A stretch of DNA of 64,000 nt from Peribacillus alkalitolerans (GCF_010882125.1 NZ_JAAGVZ010000011.1:62001-126000); one strand, 5' to 3'. Positions 6,687-16,129 are shown, counted from the first letter of the stretch. The notes: a model not told the origin generated them from the letters alone. A program made the numbers and translations.

Positions 6687-8261
6687 ATGAAGTCTTCTAT
6701 AAAGGATGAAGTACAATCCAGAAAAACGTTTGCGATCATTTCCCACCCGGATGCAGGGAAAACTACGCTTACAGAAAAACTACTGTTATTCGGTGGGGCC
6801 ATTCGTGATGCCGGTACAGTAAAAGCCAGAAAAACAGGGAAATACGCAACCTCCGATTGGATGGAAATTGAAAAGCAAAGGGGAATTTCCGTTACATCCT
6901 CTGTGATGCAGTTTGATTATGACGGGTTCCGTGTCAATATCTTGGATACCCCAGGTCACCAAGATTTCAGTGAAGACACCTACCGTACGTTGATGGCAGT
7001 GGACAGTGCTGTCATGATTGTTGATTCTGCTAAGGGGATTGAGGATCAAACGATTAAACTATTTAAAGTTTGTCGCATGCGTGGCATTCCTATTTTTACA
7101 TTCATTAATAAAATGGACCGTCAAGGTAGAAATCCTCTTGATATTCTAGCTGAGTTAGAAGAAGTATTAGGAATTGAATCGTATCCAATGAACTGGCCAA
7201 TCGGTATGGGGAAAGATTTCTTAGGTATTTACGATCGTTTCAACAACAGAATTGAACAATTCAAAGAAGAAGACAATCGTTTTATTCCTTTAAATGAAGA
7301 AGGGGAAATCGATGGAGAACATCCGATTAAGCATTCTCAGCTTTATGAGCAAACATTAGAAGAAATTCTATTGTTAAGCGAAGCAGGAAACGAGTTTTCT
7401 GAGGAAAGAATTGCTAACGGTTTGTTGACTCCGGTATTTTTCGGGAGCGCATTAACTACCTTTGGTGTTCAGACCTTCCTTGATGCTTACTTGAAATTCG
7501 CTCCGTCACCACAACCTAGAAATGCGTCTACTGGAGAAATTGACCCGCTTTCAGAGGATTTCTCTGGATTCATCTTTAAAATTCAAGCAAATATGAATCC
7601 AAAGCACCGTGACCGAATCGCGTTCCTCCGAATTTGTTCAGGGAAATTTGAACGTGGAATGACCGTTAACTTGAGCCGTACAGGAAAAACTGTCAATCTA
7701 TCATCATCCACTCAATTCATGGCTGATGACCGTAATACAGTAAATGAAGCGGTGAGCGGTGATATCATTGGCTTATATGATACTGGGAATTACCAAATTG
7801 GAGACACGTTGACCACTAGTAGAGACATGTATCAATTTGAACGTTTGCCTCAGTTCACACCTGAATTATTCGTTAAGGTATCTGCAAAGAACGTATTGAA
7901 ACAAAAGCACTTCCATAAAGGAATCCACCAACTCGTGCAAGAGGGTGCAATACAGCTGTTTAAGACTGTCACGATGGAAGAGTATTTATTAGGCGCAGTT
8001 GGTCAACTTCAATTTGAAGTATTTGAACACCGTATGCGGAACGAATATAACACTGAAGTCATCATGGAACGTGTTGGCTCCAAGATCGCCCGGTGGGTTG
8101 AAGATGAAAAGGTCGACGAAAGACTGACAAACTCTAGAAGTATTCTGGTTAAAGATCGTTTTGAACAGTATGTATTCTTGTTTGAAAATGATTTTGCTCT
8201 TAGATGGTTCTCTGAGAAGAACCCTGATGTAAAGCTGTATAATCCAATGGATTCAAAATAA
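6687..8261 (+). CDS. prfC: Peptide chain release factor 3 (RF3)
   Basis: A 524-residue translational GTPase that removes RF1/RF2 from the ribosome after peptide release. All G motifs are present: HPDAGKTT (G1), RGISVTSS (G2 region), DTPGHQDF (G3), NKMDR (G4) and SAL (G5 area). The opening [32 protein letters not shown] is diagnostic of RF3 rather than EF-G. The ATG at 6687 is preferred to 6678 because AAGG lies 8 bases before it; the earlier ATG overlaps that site. It stands alone with a strong terminator. From memory, B. subtilis 168 lacks prfC while other bacilli have it, so this is a variable gene in the family. Confidence 0.95.
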   Translation: MKSSIKDEVQSRKTFAIISHPDAGKTTLTEKLLLFGGAIRDAGTVKARKTGKYATSDWMEIEKQRGISVTSSVMQFDYDGFRVNILDTPGHQDFSEDTYRTLMAVDSAVMIVDSAKGIEDQTIKLFKVCRMRGIPIFTFINKMDRQGRNPLDILAELEEVLGIESYPMNWPIGMGKDFLGIYDRFNNRIEQFKEEDNRFIPLNEEGEIDGEHPIKHSQLYEQTLEEILLLSEAGNEFSEERIANGLLTPVFFGSALTTFGVQTFLDAYLKFAPSPQPRNASTGEIDPLSEDFSGFIFKIQANMNPKHRDRIAFLRICSGKFERGMTVNLSRTGKTVNLSSSTQFMADDRNTVNEAVSGDIIGLYDTGNYQIGDTLTTSRDMYQFERLPQFTPELFVKVSAKNVLKQKHFHKGIHQLVQEGAIQLFKTVTMEEYLLGAVGQLQFEVFEHRMRNEYNTEVIMERVGSKIARWVEDEKVDERLTNSRSILVKDRFEQYVFLFENDFALRWFSEKNPDVKLYNPMDSK

Positions 8262-8266
8262 GAAGA

Positions 8267-8305
8267 AATCCCCTCAACAGTTATATAGCTGGAGGGGATT
8301 TTTGT
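8267..8305 (+). terminator. Terminator of prfC
   Basis: AATCCCCTC pairs with GAGGGGATT around a 16-base loop, followed by TTTTG. Confidence 0.75.
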
Positions 8306-8549
8306 TATCATGAATAAATGTTTAGGCTGTTTTCGTATTAGGTGCAAGCATAAATCCATATATGTATAAAGGGACCACTGTTATGATGCTGATACATAAT
8401 CTTGGATATCCAGTAACTCCATATGTAGTACCGCATTTTTTACATTGGATTGATTTATAAGCTAAAAGTATGGACCGAAAAATATCATCCAATTAAATGG
8501 ATGATTACACTTTTGCATGCTAAACTTTCCTCCATCGCACTAAAAAATA
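8306..8549. other. Intergenic stretch without a recognised gene
   Basis: AT-rich DNA between the prfC terminator and the sspH promoter. It holds only short frames (for example 8383-8460, 25 codons) without ribosome binding sites. I see no repeat, RNA motif or remnant. Confidence 0.5.
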
Positions 8550-8578
8550 GAATAAAATCCCTTATCCATCAAACACTA
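8550..8578 (+). promoter_or_regulatory. Possible sigma-G promoter of sspH
   Basis: GAATA at 8550 and AACACTA at 8572 are 17 bases apart. The first matches the forespore sigma-G -35 form and the second matches CATACTA at five of seven positions. The position fits a short leader into the GGGAGG site. Confidence 0.45.
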
Positions 8579-8607
8579 TAATGACTTTATCATGGGAGGT
8601 TAATTGG

Positions 8608-8787
8608 ATGGATGTTATGCGTGTAAAACAAATTCTATCTTCTTCAGCTGATATCGATGTAAGATATCATGGCACTTCAGTTTGGATCGATCAACTGCAT
8701 GAAGATGGAAGAACGGCAACCGTACACTTAAGAGGTCCTTTAGAAGAAAGAACCCAAGTAAATATTGCTGAGCTTGAAGAAGCATAA
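8608..8787 (+). CDS. sspH: Small acid-soluble spore protein H
   Basis: A 59-residue SspH-type minor spore protein made in the forespore. The opening MDVMRVKQILSSS followed by DIDVRYHGTSVWIDQL matches the family pattern MDVxRAKxIxxS...V.Y.G.PVWIQ, and the C terminus is the acidic NIAELEEA. Start 8608 is chosen because GGGAGG precedes it by about 9 bases; the longer frame from 8581 would overlap the promoter. A sigma-G-like promoter lies upstream and a terminator downstream, so it is a single-gene unit. Confidence 0.88.
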   Translation: MDVMRVKQILSSSADIDVRYHGTSVWIDQLHEDGRTATVHLRGPLEERTQVNIAELEEA

Positions 8788-8794
8788 TTTTTGT

Positions 8795-8826
8795 TCCACC
8801 CTTATTTCAAGGGTGGATTTATTTTA
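8795..8826 (+). terminator. Terminator of sspH
   Basis: CCACCCTT pairs with AAGGGTGG around ATTTC, then ATTTATTTTATTT. Confidence 0.75.
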
Positions 8827-8932
8827 TTTACGGAAGACTATGTTTGTTTAACAGAGACATTCATGTAAAAAAAATTCACAAATTGGCGCATGAAAATACA
8901 TGTAATGCCTTAATATAGAAGTTGTTTTTAGG

Positions 8933-9916
8933 CTAAGCCTTTGAATCTATTTCTGATGAGTGGCTTATTTGCTTGATGTTCATTTTCTTCATGTTGAGGG
9001 TGTGGGCAATAATTCCAATTATGATAAAAAGTATGCCTAGGTTTGCAAGACCAGATGGTAAAGGACTTGCTAAGAAAGAAGCCTCTCCTGCAATAACGAA
9101 TAGAATTTGGGTAGATTGAGTAGCCTCCACAGAAGCTAGCTTAGCTTGATGATTCCTCACTCGATTAGTAGCTATAAAGAATAATGTCGTAGCGATTACA
9201 CCTGAGCAGATTGCCACAACCAAAGATTGAATCACTTGGCTGGAGCTAGGGGCACCTACTTTTATGTAAGCGAAACTACCGATAATCAACCAGAAGGGAA
9301 GACTTGCTAAAGTCATACCAAAAACTCGCTGAAACGTATCTAGCCTACCATCGCATAGTTCCATCATTTTTCGATTTCCAAGTGGATATGCAAATGCAGC
9401 GATTACAACTGGTAAAATTCCTAATGCAATCTCAGATACGGATAATTTACTTGCATTTTGTTGTTGAATGAACAGAACGCCAATCAAAATAATAGAGGAT
9501 ATTGCAAGAGCTTTTTTTTCTATAGAATGTCTTTGTTTGATTGTTCCTGAAGAAGTTTGAACGACAGTATAAAAAATGGGGGCTACTAATAGGCCTGCTA
9601 CTATAGTAAATTGCCATGTTCCTGCAATTAACCAGCCTGGTCCATAGGTTGCGGCATAAGTGATCGGTGCGTAAAAAAGGACAAAGCCTACAAAGCTCCA
9701 TCCTAACCATTCTAATGGAGCTTTTTTTAGCTCTTTAAAAACTTGGCTTCCATTTTTTCTTATTAAAACAATCATTAATAAGAAAGGTAGCATGAAAAGA
9801 AATCTTAAGGAGGAGCTCCACATCCAACTCCCTCCTGACAGTTCCATAGATCGGTTTAGTACAAATGTAACTGCAAAAAACATAGATGAAATAATGCCCA
9901 GTGTTATTTCTTTCAA
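8933..9916 (-). CDS. DMT-superfamily multidrug efflux transporter, EmrE-like
   Basis: A 327-residue protein with ten hydrophobic helices, the two-fold EamA/EmrE architecture. The N terminus ITLGIISSMFFAVTFVLNRSMELSGGSWMWSSSLRFLFMLP and the segment VEATQSTQILFVIAGE match the family annotated as multidrug resistance efflux transporters in Firmicutes. The substrate is unknown. The polar C-terminal tail (MNIKQISHSSEIDSKA) is cytoplasmic. AGGAGTGC lies just before the ATG. It is divergent from the T-box leader and appears to be a single-gene unit. Confidence 0.82.
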   Translation of the reverse strand: MKEITLGIISSMFFAVTFVLNRSMELSGGSWMWSSSLRFLFMLPFLLMIVLIRKNGSQVFKELKKAPLEWLGWSFVGFVLFYAPITYAATYGPGWLIAGTWQFTIVAGLLVAPIFYTVVQTSSGTIKQRHSIEKKALAISSIILIGVLFIQQQNASKLSVSEIALGILPVVIAAFAYPLGNRKMMELCDGRLDTFQRVFGMTLASLPFWLIIGSFAYIKVGAPSSSQVIQSLVVAICSGVIATTLFFIATNRVRNHQAKLASVEATQSTQILFVIAGEASFLASPLPSGLANLGILFIIIGIIAHTLNMKKMNIKQISHSSEIDSKA

Positions 9917-10060
9917 AATTAAGCACTCCTTTCTGAAAGTGGGTATACCACCATATAAATAGGTTACAGTATAACAGTTTTAGAAGGAATATTAATATTA
10001 ATTTCGAAATGTAGTTCCCTTAAATATAATTCAATAATATTGGTTATTTGAAAAAAGAAC

Positions 10061-10089
10061 TTGACCCGCCGTAGGATATCCGTTATATT
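10061..10089 (+). promoter_or_regulatory. Sigma-A promoter of T-box leader
   Basis: TTGACC at 10061 and TATATT at 10084 are 17 bases apart. The start is expected near 10096, at the head of the T-box RNA. Confidence 0.75.
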
Positions 10090-10095
10090 ACTAAT

Positions 10096-10340
10096 ATACT
10101 TTAACGCTTAAAAGCGTCTAAGTACAAAATAGAATATCCTCTTGTCAGCAGTTTGAAGTAATGATTCTGGAGGCAGCAAAAAGAAACCGGACGGTTGATG
10201 CGAGTCCGGGCTACAGATGATTGAAATACACCTGCATGCATTCGAACAAGAATTATAAGAGTGGTTGCTTTATATTTAAGCAGCAATTAGGGTGGTACCG
10301 CGAAGCTTCTTCGTCCCTATGTGGAGATGAGGCTTTTTTG
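10096..10340 (+). promoter_or_regulatory. T-box riboswitch, tyrosine specifier
   Basis: The conserved T-box AGGGTGGTACCGCG is complete at 10289-10302 and is followed by a terminator (10303-10339) ending in GGCTTTTTTG. Stem I has the distal hairpin CCGGAC-GGTTGATGCGA-GTCCGG (10187-10209) and then GAAATACACC. There the triplet TAC (10227-10229) stands in the specifier position and reads as a tyrosine codon. Uncharged tRNA-Tyr would bind and stabilise the antiterminator, so the transporter is expressed when tyrosine is short. The specifier was placed by eye. Confidence 0.88.
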
Positions 10341-10425
10341 TGTTGTAGTTCATACGTGGGGCTAGTAACACATAGCCAATTCGACTTTTCGTAATAAACA
10401 TATATCTTGGGAAGGTTGGTTAATT

Positions 10426-11832
10426 ATGCAACTAGAAGATGCAAAGGTTAAATTGTCAGCTTTTGAAGCTGGAGTGTTAATTATTTTGATATTAGGAATC
10501 ATCAGCAGTGGAATTATTTTTCTCGGTGTTGTTCCACATTTGCCTATCATATTGTCTATCATTCTGTTAATGGCGTACGGAAGATGGAAGGGACTTAGCT
10601 TTGGGGAGTTAGAAGGTGGATTAATTAAAGGCGCTTCAACTGGGTTAGGAGCGGTTTATATTTTCTTCTTCATAGGAATGTTGATCAGTAGCTGGATGGC
10701 GAGTGGAACCATTCCAACATTAATGTACGGTGGATTTAAGTTATTTTCAGGTACACCTATTTATCTTGCGGCATTCATTATATGTTCAGTGCTTGGAATT
10801 AGTATTGGCAGTGCTTTTACAACAGCAGCAACACTTGGGGTAGCTTTTCTCGGAATGGCTGCTGCAATGGATGCTTCACTTGCAATTATGGCTGGAGCGG
10901 TAGTTTCAGGAGCGTTTTTAGGTGATAAAATGTCTCCGGTATCTGATACTACAAATTTAGCTTCAGGTACTTTTGGGGTTCCTCTCTTCGAACATATAAA
11001 AAACATGCTTTGGACAACTGTCCCAGGATTTATTTTATCAGGAATATTATTTTGGATCCTGTCTCCAGGAACCGAAACGAAAACTGGAGAGATTGAGAAC
11101 TTCATACATGCACTAGAAACCGAAACATCAATTGGATGGACAAGCATGATCCCATTCATTTTAGTGACTGTATTTGCAATTAGAAAAGTTTCTGCTATTC
11201 CAACATTATCTGTTAGTATTATTAGCGCAATCATTATTAGTTTTATTAATACTAATGAGATGACTCTATCAAAAATGTCATCGATTCTATTTTCTGGATT
11301 TGTTATGGAAAGTAAATTTGAGCAATTGAATGTCATCCTCTCAAGAGGAGGAGTAGAAAGCATGATGTTTTCTATATCACTAGTCATGCTTGCTCTCGGC
11401 TTAGGTGGATTATTATTCTTGCTTGGAATTATTCCAACTTTACTTGCATCGATTGAAAGGTTTTTAACAAGTACATTTAAACTCGTATTGTCAACTGTAA
11501 TGTCTGCTATTTCAATTAATGTATTAATAGGAGAGCAATATTTATCAATATTACTACCTGGTAACACCTTCCAAAGTCATTTTGAGAGAATGAAGCTTTC
11601 TAAGAAAACATTATCTAGGGCATTAGAAGACGCTGGTACGGTTATTAATCCTTTAATTCCATGGGGCGTGTCTGGGGTATTTCTATCAGAAGTTTTAGGT
11701 GTATCAACACTTCAATATGCACCATTTACATTTTTCTGTTTGCTATGTCCAATCCTGACATTAGTCAGTGCAGCTACGAATATTGGTATTGGTAAACAGG
11801 CTAGACACAGTACAATTGCTCAATTAGACTAG
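10426..11832 (+). CDS. NhaC-family antiporter/transporter under T-box control
   Basis: A 468-residue integral membrane protein of the NhaC Na+/H+ antiporter family with about twelve helices. The motif GDKMSPVSDTTNLASG (about 166-181) is the hallmark of NhaC, and a second conserved block EDAGTVINPLIPWGVSG lies near residue 405. It resembles the YheL branch. Known comparative work on T-boxes places YheL-type genes under tyrosine control, so the real substrate may be tyrosine with Na+ coupling rather than plain Na+/H+ exchange; that is inference. GGAAGG lies about 10 bases before the ATG. A strong terminator follows at 11922. Confidence 0.88.
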   Translation: MQLEDAKVKLSAFEAGVLIILILGIISSGIIFLGVVPHLPIILSIILLMAYGRWKGLSFGELEGGLIKGASTGLGAVYIFFFIGMLISSWMASGTIPTLMYGGFKLFSGTPIYLAAFIICSVLGISIGSAFTTAATLGVAFLGMAAAMDASLAIMAGAVVSGAFLGDKMSPVSDTTNLASGTFGVPLFEHIKNMLWTTVPGFILSGILFWILSPGTETKTGEIENFIHALETETSIGWTSMIPFILVTVFAIRKVSAIPTLSVSIISAIIISFINTNEMTLSKMSSILFSGFVMESKFEQLNVILSRGGVESMMFSISLVMLALGLGGLLFLLGIIPTLLASIERFLTSTFKLVLSTVMSAISINVLIGEQYLSILLPGNTFQSHFERMKLSKKTLSRALEDAGTVINPLIPWGVSGVFLSEVLGVSTLQYAPFTFFCLLCPILTLVSAATNIGIGKQARHSTIAQLD

Positions 11833-11921
11833 ACTTAATAATAATTATTTTCAGAGGGTGACCTAAAAGGTCTGACCCTACTAGAACATTAAGTTAACAG
11901 ATAAATAAAATAAAAATACAA

Positions 11922-11964
11922 AAAACGAGCCTTTTGAATATTTAAAGGGCTCGTTTTTGTTTTT
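11922..11964 (+). terminator. Terminator of nhaC-type gene
   Basis: AAAACGAGCCTTT pairs with AAAGGGCTCGTTTT around a short AT loop, followed by TTTTGTTTTT. A smaller hairpin without T tract (GGGT-ACCT with AGGT-ACCC, 11855-11879) precedes it. Confidence 0.85.
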
Positions 11965-12439
11965 ATTAATGAATTTTAAACAAGAGATAAGGATTAATGA
12001 AACAATTTAATAGACTTCTATTAATCTAACCCATGTTATATCGACGGAAAAATAAGTTTATCAGCGAATTCGGGAACACAAAAATATCCAAATCTGACTT
12101 CCAAGTCACTGACTACATAAGTTATCTAGTAGTCCTTTTACATTGAAAACAGATGGCAGTTTAGATATAGTGAATCTATATGGTTTTTTTATGGAAAATA
12201 TGACTATCGGGTCAATACTATCCTTATATATATATATTTACTTAAATTGGTAACAAATTTTTTAAAAAAGCGATTTTTGGGTATCGTAGGTATTTGTGTG
12301 TTGAACAGCAGTATTTTTATAAACGCTGTTCATTAATCCTATTATCTAATGTTATTTTGATAAGGCAACAAGAAGAGTGAAGAAATAACGACAATGGTCT
12401 CCATCGAAAGTAGTATTTACGGAGGTACGAGAAATTTAA
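11965..12439. other. Long AT-rich intergenic region
   Basis: No coding frame longer than a few codons with a ribosome binding site was found. A hairpin GAACAGC...GCTGTTC at about 12304-12332 without T tract stands in the middle, with an AT-rich run near 12220-12270. It probably holds the promoter of the tetR gene, but I cannot place it with confidence. Confidence 0.4.
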
Positions 12440-12482
12440 GACATATTCAAACTCCTTAGAAAATAAGGAAATTTGAATAGTC
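12440..12482 (+). promoter_or_regulatory. Imperfect palindrome before tetR, possible operator
   Basis: GACATATTCAAACTCCTTA (12440-12458) and TAAGGAAATTTGAATAGTC (12464-12482) are inverted with a few mismatches and end 22 bases before the tetR ATG. TetR-type regulators often bind such dyads in their own promoters. It could instead be an mRNA hairpin. Confidence 0.4.
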
Positions 12483-12504
12483 CACTATTTAGGATGTGAA
12501 ATAA

Positions 12505-13386
12505 ATGAATGATAAAAAAGCATTAATTTTAGATACAGCATTGGAACTGTTTTCAGAAAAAGGATACCATTCTACATCAATGCAGGACATTGCTACCAAA
12601 TGCCAAATAGCTAAAGGATCCTTGTATACGTATTTCCAATCAAAAGACGAGTTGTTTATGTCCATCATTAAGGAAAGCTATGTTACTTTTACGGCTAAAA
12701 TGATGGAGGTTGAACGTGAAACAGATTTAACGGTGCAAGAAAAATTCGAAAAACAACTATATTACCAATTGAATAATTTCATGAAGTACCGAGATTTCAT
12801 TCAAAAGCATATGCAAGATCCATCCGTATTCAAGAATAAAGACATGGGTGCATATATGATGGAAATGAGGACTAAGTCCTTGAAATGGACAGTTGATAGA
12901 ATCATTAAATTATATGGGAATGAAGCAAGGGAAGTTTCCTTTGATGCGGCTGTCATCTTTAGTGGCATTATGAAGGAATATGTTTTTATCCTATTATTCG
13001 ATGTTAAGGAACAGGATTTGTATCGACTAGCCCGTTTCTTGATGAGTAAATTAGATGACATTGTGACAGGTTCCCTGAAGAAAAAAGATCATTATTTATC
13101 AGAAAGCAATTATTTGCAATTCCTTATGGCTGAAGAGAGACAGGGAATATCTAAACATGAGAAAATGCAGAGTTTAATTAAAGAATTGAAAGAGTTATCC
13201 GAAAGTCTGGATCTTGGGAAGGATAAAATGGAATTTGTCCAAACGGCAATCAAAACGATTGAAGAACAAATCGATGCCCAGGGCAAAGAAAAGGAAGTCC
13301 TTATTGAAGGGATGTTGCTATATCTAGAAAAATGGAACATTCCTAAAATTCGTAATTGGGTCATATTGTTCCGTGAGCATATATAA
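12505..13386 (+). CDS. TetR/AcrR family transcriptional regulator
   Basis: The N-terminal helix-turn-helix is clear: ILDTALELFSEKGYHSTSMQDIATKCQIAKGSLYTYFQSKDELF (about 8-51). At 293 residues it is longer than the usual 190-220. The extra C-terminal part is helical and charged (LIKELKELSESLDLGKDKMEFVQTAIKTI) and may form a longer dimer interface. The ligand is unknown. It lies directly before a reductase-aldehyde dehydrogenase pair on the same strand, with a terminator between, so it probably represses that pair in response to a lipid-like ligand, as FadR-type TetR proteins do; this is context inference. GGATGTG precedes the ATG. Confidence 0.88.
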   Translation: MNDKKALILDTALELFSEKGYHSTSMQDIATKCQIAKGSLYTYFQSKDELFMSIIKESYVTFTAKMMEVERETDLTVQEKFEKQLYYQLNNFMKYRDFIQKHMQDPSVFKNKDMGAYMMEMRTKSLKWTVDRIIKLYGNEAREVSFDAAVIFSGIMKEYVFILLFDVKEQDLYRLARFLMSKLDDIVTGSLKKKDHYLSESNYLQFLMAEERQGISKHEKMQSLIKELKELSESLDLGKDKMEFVQTAIKTIEEQIDAQGKEKEVLIEGMLLYLEKWNIPKIRNWVILFREHI

Positions 13387-13397
13387 GGTATTCTGAC

Positions 13398-13430
13398 AAT
13401 CCTCTGCAACTAGAGGATTTTTTTCTTTTT
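13398..13430 (+). terminator. Terminator after tetR
   Basis: AATCCTCT pairs with AGAGGATT around GCAACT, followed by TTTTTTCTTTTT. The next two genes therefore probably have their own promoter or depend on read-through. Confidence 0.8.
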
Positions 13431-13481
13431 ATGAAGAATAGATTAGAACAGCACTATTTTTCAGGGGAAGAAGGGTGAACG

Positions 13482-14570
13482 ATGTCTCATGTTTATTTCA
13501 TGACAGGTTTTCCAGGTTTCATTTCCAATCAGTTGATCAGACAGTTGATTAATTCCGATCATGATTTCCAACAAGCATATATGCTTGTATTGCCTGCATT
13601 GGTGGAGAAGGCGGATGAAGAAATTCATACTATTCTGTCTGAATTGAATCTTCCTAAGGGTTCTATCAAAGTCATCAAAGGGGATATCTCAAAGGTAGGC
13701 TTGGAATTACATGAAACCTTTAATACTCAGCACATCACCCATGTATTTCACCTTGCAGCAATTTATGACTTGGCAGTCCCTGAAAAAATTGCATACGATA
13801 TCAATGTCAATGGTACTAAAAACGTCAATGAATGGGTTAAAACCTTGACGTCATTAAAAAGGTATGTGTATTTTAGTACGGCATACGTAGCCGGCTTTAG
13901 GGAAGGAAAGCTATATGAACATGAACTTCTTAAGCCATCTGCATTCAAAAATCATTACGAAAAAACAAAATATGAAGCGGAAGTTTTAGTAGATCAACTG
14001 AAGTCAGAGCTTCCCGTGACCATTATCCGCCCTGGGATTGTAAAAGGTCATTCGATTACAGGGGCAACGAATAAATTTGATGGTCCTTATTTTATCTTGA
14101 ACTTTTTGGATTCATTATCCTTCCTTCCGATAAAGCCTTATATAGGAAAAGGAAATGCCAAGATCAATCTTGTCCCGATTGACTTCATAATCCAATCGGT
14201 TGCATTCTTGTCATTTTTCGAAGGTGGGGAAGGAAAAACCTATCACTTAACCGATCCAAACCCTTATACGGCGTCCCAGGTGTATGATATGTTCGTTGAG
14301 GAATTATTTAAACAACGACCGATTGGCAGGCTCCCACTATCCTTAAGCAAAGCTTTTCTTTCAATTTCAACCGTTCGTAAATGGCTACATGTAGAAAAGG
14401 AAGCATTGGATTACTTTACATGGAAAGGCGATTTTGATTGTCAGCAAGCGAAACAGGATTTAGCTACAGCAGGTATCCAGTGTCCTGATTTTAAGGTAGG
14501 AGTCCCTTCCATGGTAAAGTTTTATCTGGATAATAAAGAAAATGAACAATACCAAATACAAATTAGGTAA
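13482..14570 (+). CDS. SDR-family reductase, male-sterility (NAD_binding_4) type
   Basis: A 362-residue extended short-chain dehydrogenase. The Rossmann entry is TGFPGFISNQL (8-18), a variant of TGxxGFxG. The catalytic pair is in YEKTK (Tyr159, Lys163), with an upstream STAYVAG that supplies the serine. VFHLAAIYDL and NVNGTKNV are family hallmarks. Relatives include fatty acyl-CoA reductases and the thioester reductase domains of carboxylate reductases and peptide synthetases. Together with the next gene this suggests handling of fatty aldehydes or acyl thioesters, but no substrate can be proved. The ATG follows GGGGAAGAAGGG, and only 11 bases separate it from the dehydrogenase gene. Confidence 0.8.
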   Translation: MSHVYFMTGFPGFISNQLIRQLINSDHDFQQAYMLVLPALVEKADEEIHTILSELNLPKGSIKVIKGDISKVGLELHETFNTQHITHVFHLAAIYDLAVPEKIAYDINVNGTKNVNEWVKTLTSLKRYVYFSTAYVAGFREGKLYEHELLKPSAFKNHYEKTKYEAEVLVDQLKSELPVTIIRPGIVKGHSITGATNKFDGPYFILNFLDSLSFLPIKPYIGKGNAKINLVPIDFIIQSVAFLSFFEGGEGKTYHLTDPNPYTASQVYDMFVEELFKQRPIGRLPLSLSKAFLSISTVRKWLHVEKEALDYFTWKGDFDCQQAKQDLATAGIQCPDFKVGVPSMVKFYLDNKENEQYQIQIR

Positions 14571-14581
14571 AGGATGTTCTC

Positions 14582-16129
14582 ATGAAACAAGCAGGAATGT
14601 TAAAAGTCCAGTCTCCTGTCACAGGTGAATTTATTGCCGAGATGTATGAGACTACAGTAGAAGAAACCACTTTTATGTATGAAAAGTCTAGAATGGCCTT
14701 TCCCAAATGGTCATCCTTGACAATCGATGAGAGATTGGGGTATTTCCATAAGCTTCGAAACATCATGGTCGAGCAAATGGATGAAATAGCACATAAGATT
14801 TCTTTAGACACAGGGAAGGTAAAGTTAGAAGCCCTCGTGGCAGATATCATGCCCGTTCTGGATTTTTTAAAGACTTTGGATAAAACCGCGAATAAAACCC
14901 TAGGTCGTCAGAAGGTTCCTACCCCTTTATTGTTAATGGGGAAAAAATCGTATATCGAATATATGTCAAGGGGGACAGTACTCGTGATCTCACCTTGGAA
15001 TTATCCTTTCCAGTTGGCGATGGTCCCTATTTTAAGCGCATTAGTGGGTGGCAACTGTGTCATCTCTAAACCTTCGGAAGTCACCCCATACGTTGGGAAA
15101 GTGATGGAAGACTTGTTCAAATTGGCTGAGTTTCCAGAAGGAGTCATTTCGTTTGCCCATGGTGGAAAGGAGCTTGGGGCTGCTTTAACAGAACAGGGAC
15201 CCGATTACATCTTCTTCACTGGTTCTGTCCGAACAGGAAAAGTCATTCAGCAGGTGGCAGCGAAAAAACTAATACCTACCACCCTTGAATTGGGTGGGAA
15301 GGACCCGATGATCATCCTTGCCGATGCCCATTTGAGACGTGCAGCAAAAGCGGCTGTATGGGGTGCATTCACGAATAGTGGGCAGGTTTGCATGAGTGTT
15401 GAAAGGGTATATGTGGACCGTTCAGTCTATGAGGAATTCTTGCATCTCGTAAAAGAAGAAGTGGCCAATATGAAGCAGGGGCAAAGTACTTCAGATGATG
15501 TAGGATCCATGACTTTTCCTGCTCAAATTGACATTGTGAGAACACATATTGAAGACGCATTATCACAAGGCGCTAGGCTCGAGACAGGAATTCCTCCACA
15601 ACAGTGGAAGGAAGGCGATATGTATTTACCGATGATGGTCCTTTCTAATGTCTATAAAGGAATGAAAATCCTTAAAGAAGAGACGTTTGGTCCAATCATG
15701 CCTGTCGTGCCGTTTGATACAGTGGAAGAAGCAATCAAACTAGCTAATGACAGTGAATATGGATTGAATGCTAGCATCTGGTCTAGGGATATTCAAAAAG
15801 CCCAGCAAGTTGCCTCACAAATTGTGACTGGGGCGATTGTCATTAATGATGTTATTGTGACAGTCGCAAACCATAACTTACCGTTTGGCGGTGCCAAACA
15901 AAGTGGTGTTGGTAATTATCATGGGGAAGTAGGTCTCCGGATTTTTTGTCATGAAAAAGCGGTAATGATTGATCCAGGGCGGAAATCTAGTGAAATACAA
16001 TGGTATCCTTATCATGGAAAATACGAATTGTTTTTAAGCCTTTTTAAAAGTTACTTTTCTAACCGTGTTAAATGGATTACATTTTTGAATTCTTTCCAGA
16101 AATTATTGAAGCTGTCAAAAAATAAATAA
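14582..16129 (+). CDS. Aldehyde dehydrogenase family protein
   Basis: A 515-residue NAD(P)-dependent aldehyde dehydrogenase. It has SPWNYPF (active-site Asn), FTGSVRTGK (cofactor loop), LELGGKDP (general base Glu) and NSGQVCMS with nucleophile Cys270. EETFGPIMPV and LPFGGAKQSGVG complete the fold. The C-terminal tail after residue 470 (YELFLSLFKSYFSNRVKWITFLNSFQKLLK) is amphipathic and aromatic, recalling the membrane-binding tails of fatty aldehyde dehydrogenases. AAAGGATG lies before the ATG, and 11 bases separate it from the reductase gene, so the two are co-transcribed. It likely oxidises long-chain aldehydes made or consumed by its partner. Confidence 0.88.
   Translation: MKQAGMLKVQSPVTGEFIAEMYETTVEETTFMYEKSRMAFPKWSSLTIDERLGYFHKLRNIMVEQMDEIAHKISLDTGKVKLEALVADIMPVLDFLKTLDKTANKTLGRQKVPTPLLLMGKKSYIEYMSRGTVLVISPWNYPFQLAMVPILSALVGGNCVISKPSEVTPYVGKVMEDLFKLAEFPEGVISFAHGGKELGAALTEQGPDYIFFTGSVRTGKVIQQVAAKKLIPTTLELGGKDPMIILADAHLRRAAKAAVWGAFTNSGQVCMSVERVYVDRSVYEEFLHLVKEEVANMKQGQSTSDDVGSMTFPAQIDIVRTHIEDALSQGARLETGIPPQQWKEGDMYLPMMVLSNVYKGMKILKEETFGPIMPVVPFDTVEEAIKLANDSEYGLNASIWSRDIQKAQQVASQIVTGAIVINDVIVTVANHNLPFGGAKQSGVGNYHGEVGLRIFCHEKAVMIDPGRKSSEIQWYPYHGKYELFLSLFKSYFSNRVKWITFLNSFQKLLKLSKNK

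Noticed and set aside
8383-8460. 25-codon frame between prfC and sspH
   Set aside because: No ribosome binding site and no family; a slightly longer reading from 8362 does not help.
10761-11567. 268-codon open frame on the minus strand
   Set aside because: It lies wholly inside the NhaC-family gene, has no ribosome binding site and its sequence is the mirror of membrane helices. The sense gene has clear family motifs and a T-box.
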